DNA of 64,000 bases, from assembly GCA_963545085.1 (NCBI GenBank), contig CAUUHV010000002.1, positions 1 to 64,000 of the forward strand, given 5' to 3'. This stretch comes from Catonella sp963545085. Its GTDB lineage: Bacteria; Bacillota; Clostridia; Lachnospirales; Lachnospiraceae. The translations under genes were made by a program, and so were the position numbers. Numbering within the stretch: position 1 is the first letter of the stretch; every line of letters starts with the position of its first letter. Below, piece after piece: positions 61,883 to 64,000 of the stretch. Under the pieces are notes generated by a model. It was given only the letters and a program-made list of their open reading frames with translations. It did not search any database and was not told the DNA's origin.

Positions 61883-62593
61883 TCACTTTTTTGTAAAATG
61901 ACCGTAGTGCTTGTTTACAATAAAGTCATAGGAGCCTTCGGCGCAGGTCACCAAAAAGGACTCATCAAGAATACGGTAATTTTTGCCGTTTTTTTCCAAA
62001 ATTCCATCTGAACAGAACTTACTTAACATGCGTAGAAGATTTCTATAGGTTGTACCGATAACTTCGGCAGTTGCCGAGAGGTTAAGGTGACAGACGCCGT
62101 TTTCCATGCTTGCCAGTATTCTTGCGGCGAGCTTACTCTCAAAGGAAGAACATTGGGTTATTTGCAGATAATGGTTATTTGTGGCAATGGCGTGAGTCAG
62201 CTGTTTGCAAAGAAAACGAAGAAATAGTACGTCATTTAAAAGCTGCTCTCTGATATGAGAAAGAGGGAGAACCACGCATATACATTCCGTCTGAGCCTGA
62301 ACATTACAGGAAGGCTCCGTGCCGTGTATTGAGCCGATAATTCCGATGGCTTCTTTTTCTGTAAGATAGGTGAAAAATTGAGTTTTTCCGCTGATATGAT
62401 TGGAGAAACATTTTACAGTACCTTTCCATATAAAAAAAAGATAGTCATTTGCAATGCCCTCTGTAACCAAAAACTCGTCTTTTATGTATTTACGAAGAAG
62501 AAAAAGATTTGTATAATCCGCCGAAAATAACTCACTTAACGCAAGCTCTTTAATAGCCTGTTTTAATTTGACGGGATTTTGGATTTGAATCAT
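61883..62593 (-). CDS. Crp/Fnr-family regulator, YeiL-like
   Basis: This 236-residue protein has an N-terminal cyclic-nucleotide-binding-type beta-barrel (about residues 15-125, YLFFIWKGTVKCFSNHISGK) and a C-terminal winged helix (about 160-225, SATAEVIGTTYRNLLRMLSK). The stretch LLNDVLFLRFLCKQLTH is strongly like E. coli YeiL. The ATG at 62593 has AAAGGAG upstream; a longer N-terminal extension read from 62710 is not supported. It is divergent from an ABC transporter gene, with 365 bases between, so it probably controls that transporter. Confidence 0.88.
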   Translation of the reverse strand: MIQIQNPVKLKQAIKELALSELFSADYTNLFLLRKYIKDEFLVTEGIANDYLFFIWKGTVKCFSNHISGKTQFFTYLTEKEAIGIIGSIHGTEPSCNVQAQTECICVVLPLSHIREQLLNDVLFLRFLCKQLTHAIATNNHYLQITQCSSFESKLAARILASMENGVCHLNLSATAEVIGTTYRNLLRMLSKFCSDGILEKNGKNYRILDESFLVTCAEGSYDFIVNKHYGHFTKK

Positions 62594-62958
62594 CAGGACA
62601 CTCCTTTTAGTGAAAATATGAAATCTCAGCCTGTAACTACTGTAACATAATTTCCTTCGGCACTGCAACCTTAAATTCCTTGAGTATCCGCATTCCGTTC
62701 TTAAGTTCACCCGTTGTTATGGAAAGAGCGTTGTATCCTTCCAATTTTGTCTGTTAAGAGTTTAATACGTTAAAAAAACTCATAATTGACAACTATTCTC
62801 AAAAGGCGTAAACTTAAACAACAGATTAGCTAAGGCTAACTATGGATGTCGGGAATTTATGTCGCTAATATTTTTTGTCGTTCATATATCTTAGCTACAA
62901 ATTTCATGCAATATTAAAGAATTGCATTTTTTCTATATTTACGGAGGTAAAAAGCAGA
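62594..62958. promoter_or_regulatory. Divergent regulatory region of the crp-like and ABC genes
   Basis: A rightward promoter TTGACA (62786-62791), 17 bases, TAAACT (62809-62814) is present, with a palindrome TTAGC-TAAG-GCTAA (about 62826-62839) just downstream. TTGACAACTATTCTCAA also resembles a metal-repressor half-site pair (weak). No gene is seen in the rest. Confidence 0.6.
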
Positions 62959-64000
62959 ATGGAAATCTATAAAAAACTGTTTGGTTACGCGCCGGAGAAG
63001 AAGCATTTGGCTTATGTCTCGGTGATACTTTCTACTGCCGCTTCGGTACTTGCGGTTTTGCCGTTTTGGTATCTGTGGAAGTTTTTGGAGCGGATTATAG
63101 TGGAGCGGGATAATAAAGGGGCGGTATACTATGCCGCAGTTATTGTGGCTCTTTTAATTGCATACGGAATCATATATTTTTTGTCATTGTGGGCATCGCA
63201 TCTTTTGGCGTTCAGGCTTGAGAGCAATATGAGAAAAAGGGGAACGGAGCATCTTATGAATGCCTCTTTCGCCTTTTTTGACGTAAATCTTTCGGGAACC
63301 GTGCGAAAGATAATAGACGATAACGCGGTTCAGACCCACATGATAGTGGCGCATCTTATACCCGATCTCATGGGAGCGTTCACTATTCCGGTATTCTTAT
63401 TTATTACGATGTTCGCGGTAGACATAAGGCTCGGCATACTCACCCTTTTCCTTGCAGTGGTGGGAGCCTTGCAGCTTGCCGCTATGATGGGCGGAAAAGA
63501 CTTCATGACAAACTATATGAAGTCGCTCGATAAGATGAACGCCGAGGCTGTCGAGTATGTGAGGGGTATGCAGGTAGTAAAAATCTTCCGCGCGGATATA
63601 GCGTCATTTAAGAATTTTTATAATACTATAAAGGATTATTCCGAATATGCCCTCGATTACTCTATGTCATGCAGAAGACCTTATGTTACTTTTCAGATTA
63701 TATTTAATATAATCGTGGCGATAGCGGTGCCGTTTGCTGTTTATTTCATTAACAGGGGCGAGGATTTAAATACGCTTCTTGCTAAAATAATATTTTTCGC
63801 CTGCTTTTCGGGGGCGGTCTTTGTCTGCTTCATGAAAATAATGTATGTGAGTATGTACGGCACCCAGGCAAATCAGGCAGTGGAGAAGCTTGAAAAGCTG
63901 TTTGACGAAATGGAGAAGGGAAAGCCCGTGCGCGGAAGCAGAAACGAGATGCCTTCAAGCGATATAGAATTTAAAAACGTTTCTTTTAAATACGGTGAGG
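62959..64000 (+). CDS. ABC exporter-type permease/ATPase, cut by the window end
   Basis: This protein starts at the ATG at 62959 (ACGGAGGT upstream) and is open to the end of the window (347 codons). The membrane domain has six helices with FFDVNLSGTVRKIIDDNAVQ, THMIVAHLIPDLMGA and AEAVEYVRGMQVVKIF; the ATPase domain has just begun (IEFKNVSFKYGE). The RKIIDDN/VAHLIPD pattern is that of heterodimeric exporters of the YbtP/IrtA-like group linked to metallophores, a family resemblance only. A second half-transporter gene is expected just beyond the window. Confidence 0.88.
   Translation, partial: MEIYKKLFGYAPEKKHLAYVSVILSTAASVLAVLPFWYLWKFLERIIVERDNKGAVYYAAVIVALLIAYGIIYFLSLWASHLLAFRLESNMRKRGTEHLMNASFAFFDVNLSGTVRKIIDDNAVQTHMIVAHLIPDLMGAFTIPVFLFITMFAVDIRLGILTLFLAVVGALQLAAMMGGKDFMTNYMKSLDKMNAEAVEYVRGMQVVKIFRADIASFKNFYNTIKDYSEYALDYSMSCRRPYVTFQIIFNIIVAIAVPFAVYFINRGEDLNTLLAKIIFFACFSGAVFVCFMKIMYVSMYGTQANQAVEKLEKLFDEMEKGKPVRGSRNEMPSSDIEFKNVSFKYGE

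Noticed and set aside
62594..62710. N-terminal extension of the YeiL-like regulator from 62710
   Set aside because: The extension is Cys/Arg-rich with no homology, and a strong ribosome site lies directly before the ATG at 62593.
62786..62802. Fur box in the ABC transporter promoter
   Set aside because: TTGACAACTATTCTCAA matches a Fur-type palindrome only poorly; kept as a remark, not called.

Overview
This window is the chromosomal replication-origin region of a low-GC, Gram-positive anaerobe of the class Clostridia, most like Lachnospiraceae. The evidence is the gene order rpmH-rnpA-yidD-yidC-jag-mnmE-mnmG-rsmG, dnaA-dnaN-yaaA-recF-gyrB-gyrA on the other arm, class II galT, meso-diaminopimelate dehydrogenase, M56/BlaI pairs, AGGAGG ribosome binding sites and frequent TTG/GTG starts. 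The species cannot be named from the sequence alone. Transcription diverges from the origin: nearly all genes left of about 10 kb are on the minus strand and most genes to the right are on the plus strand.

Left arm (1-10.3 kb, minus strand): a strong promoter at the edge that probably drives an rRNA operon outside the window, a tRNA-Ser(GCU), two small paralogous membrane proteins coupled to gyrA, then gyrA, gyrB, recF, yaaA, dnaN and dnaA. The origin looks bipartite. A cluster of TTATCAACA DnaA boxes lies upstream of dnaA, and the dnaA-dnaN spacer carries a TAG-trinucleotide run (DnaA-trio type) next to an AT-rich tract.

Right arm (10.3-20.4 kb): the conserved ribosome/RNA-modification/membrane-insertion cluster from rpmH to rsmG. 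Two perfect parS sites follow, but galT and a PAP2 phosphatase stand where parA/parB usually lie. A structured RNA-like element sits between jag and mnmE.

Accessory region (20.4-33 kb): decayed secreted-protein remnants, a SurA-N-like secreted protein, a promoter with no clear gene, a PTS EIIA-like protein without its histidine, an SGNH esterase and a GGDEF cyclase, two HAD phosphatases (one fused to DUF896), a purine permease, a DUF3298-type lipoprotein, ddh, two tiny overlapping ORFs (the second Cys-rich), a secreted metzincin-like protease, a lipoprotein and a Na/Pi symporter.

Sugar locus (35-45 kb): a LacI regulator and an operon with a ribose-type ABC importer, methylthioribose kinase (MtnK), methylthioribose-1-phosphate isomerase (MtnA), a FucU/RbsD mutarotase and a DhaK/DhaL-like kinase pair. 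Together these suggest uptake of a 5-substituted pentose (methylthioribose, 5-deoxyribose or relative), C1 phosphorylation, isomerisation to a ketose 1-phosphate and a further kinase step. No aldolase is present. The gene combination is the best candidate here for an incompletely described pathway.

Signalling and nucleoside region (45-64 kb): a BlaI/M56 pair with two operator palindromes, an SdpI-like and a CPBP-like membrane protein, an ECF sigma/anti-sigma pair whose sensor domain recurs twice in a neighbouring secreted protein, a 5'-truncated GNAT gene, a GH36 alpha-galactosidase, a BMP-type nucleoside ABC importer (its second permease is frameshifted) followed by a PHP phosphatase and a metallophosphoesterase, and a YeiL-like Crp/Fnr regulator divergent from an ABC exporter cut by the window end.
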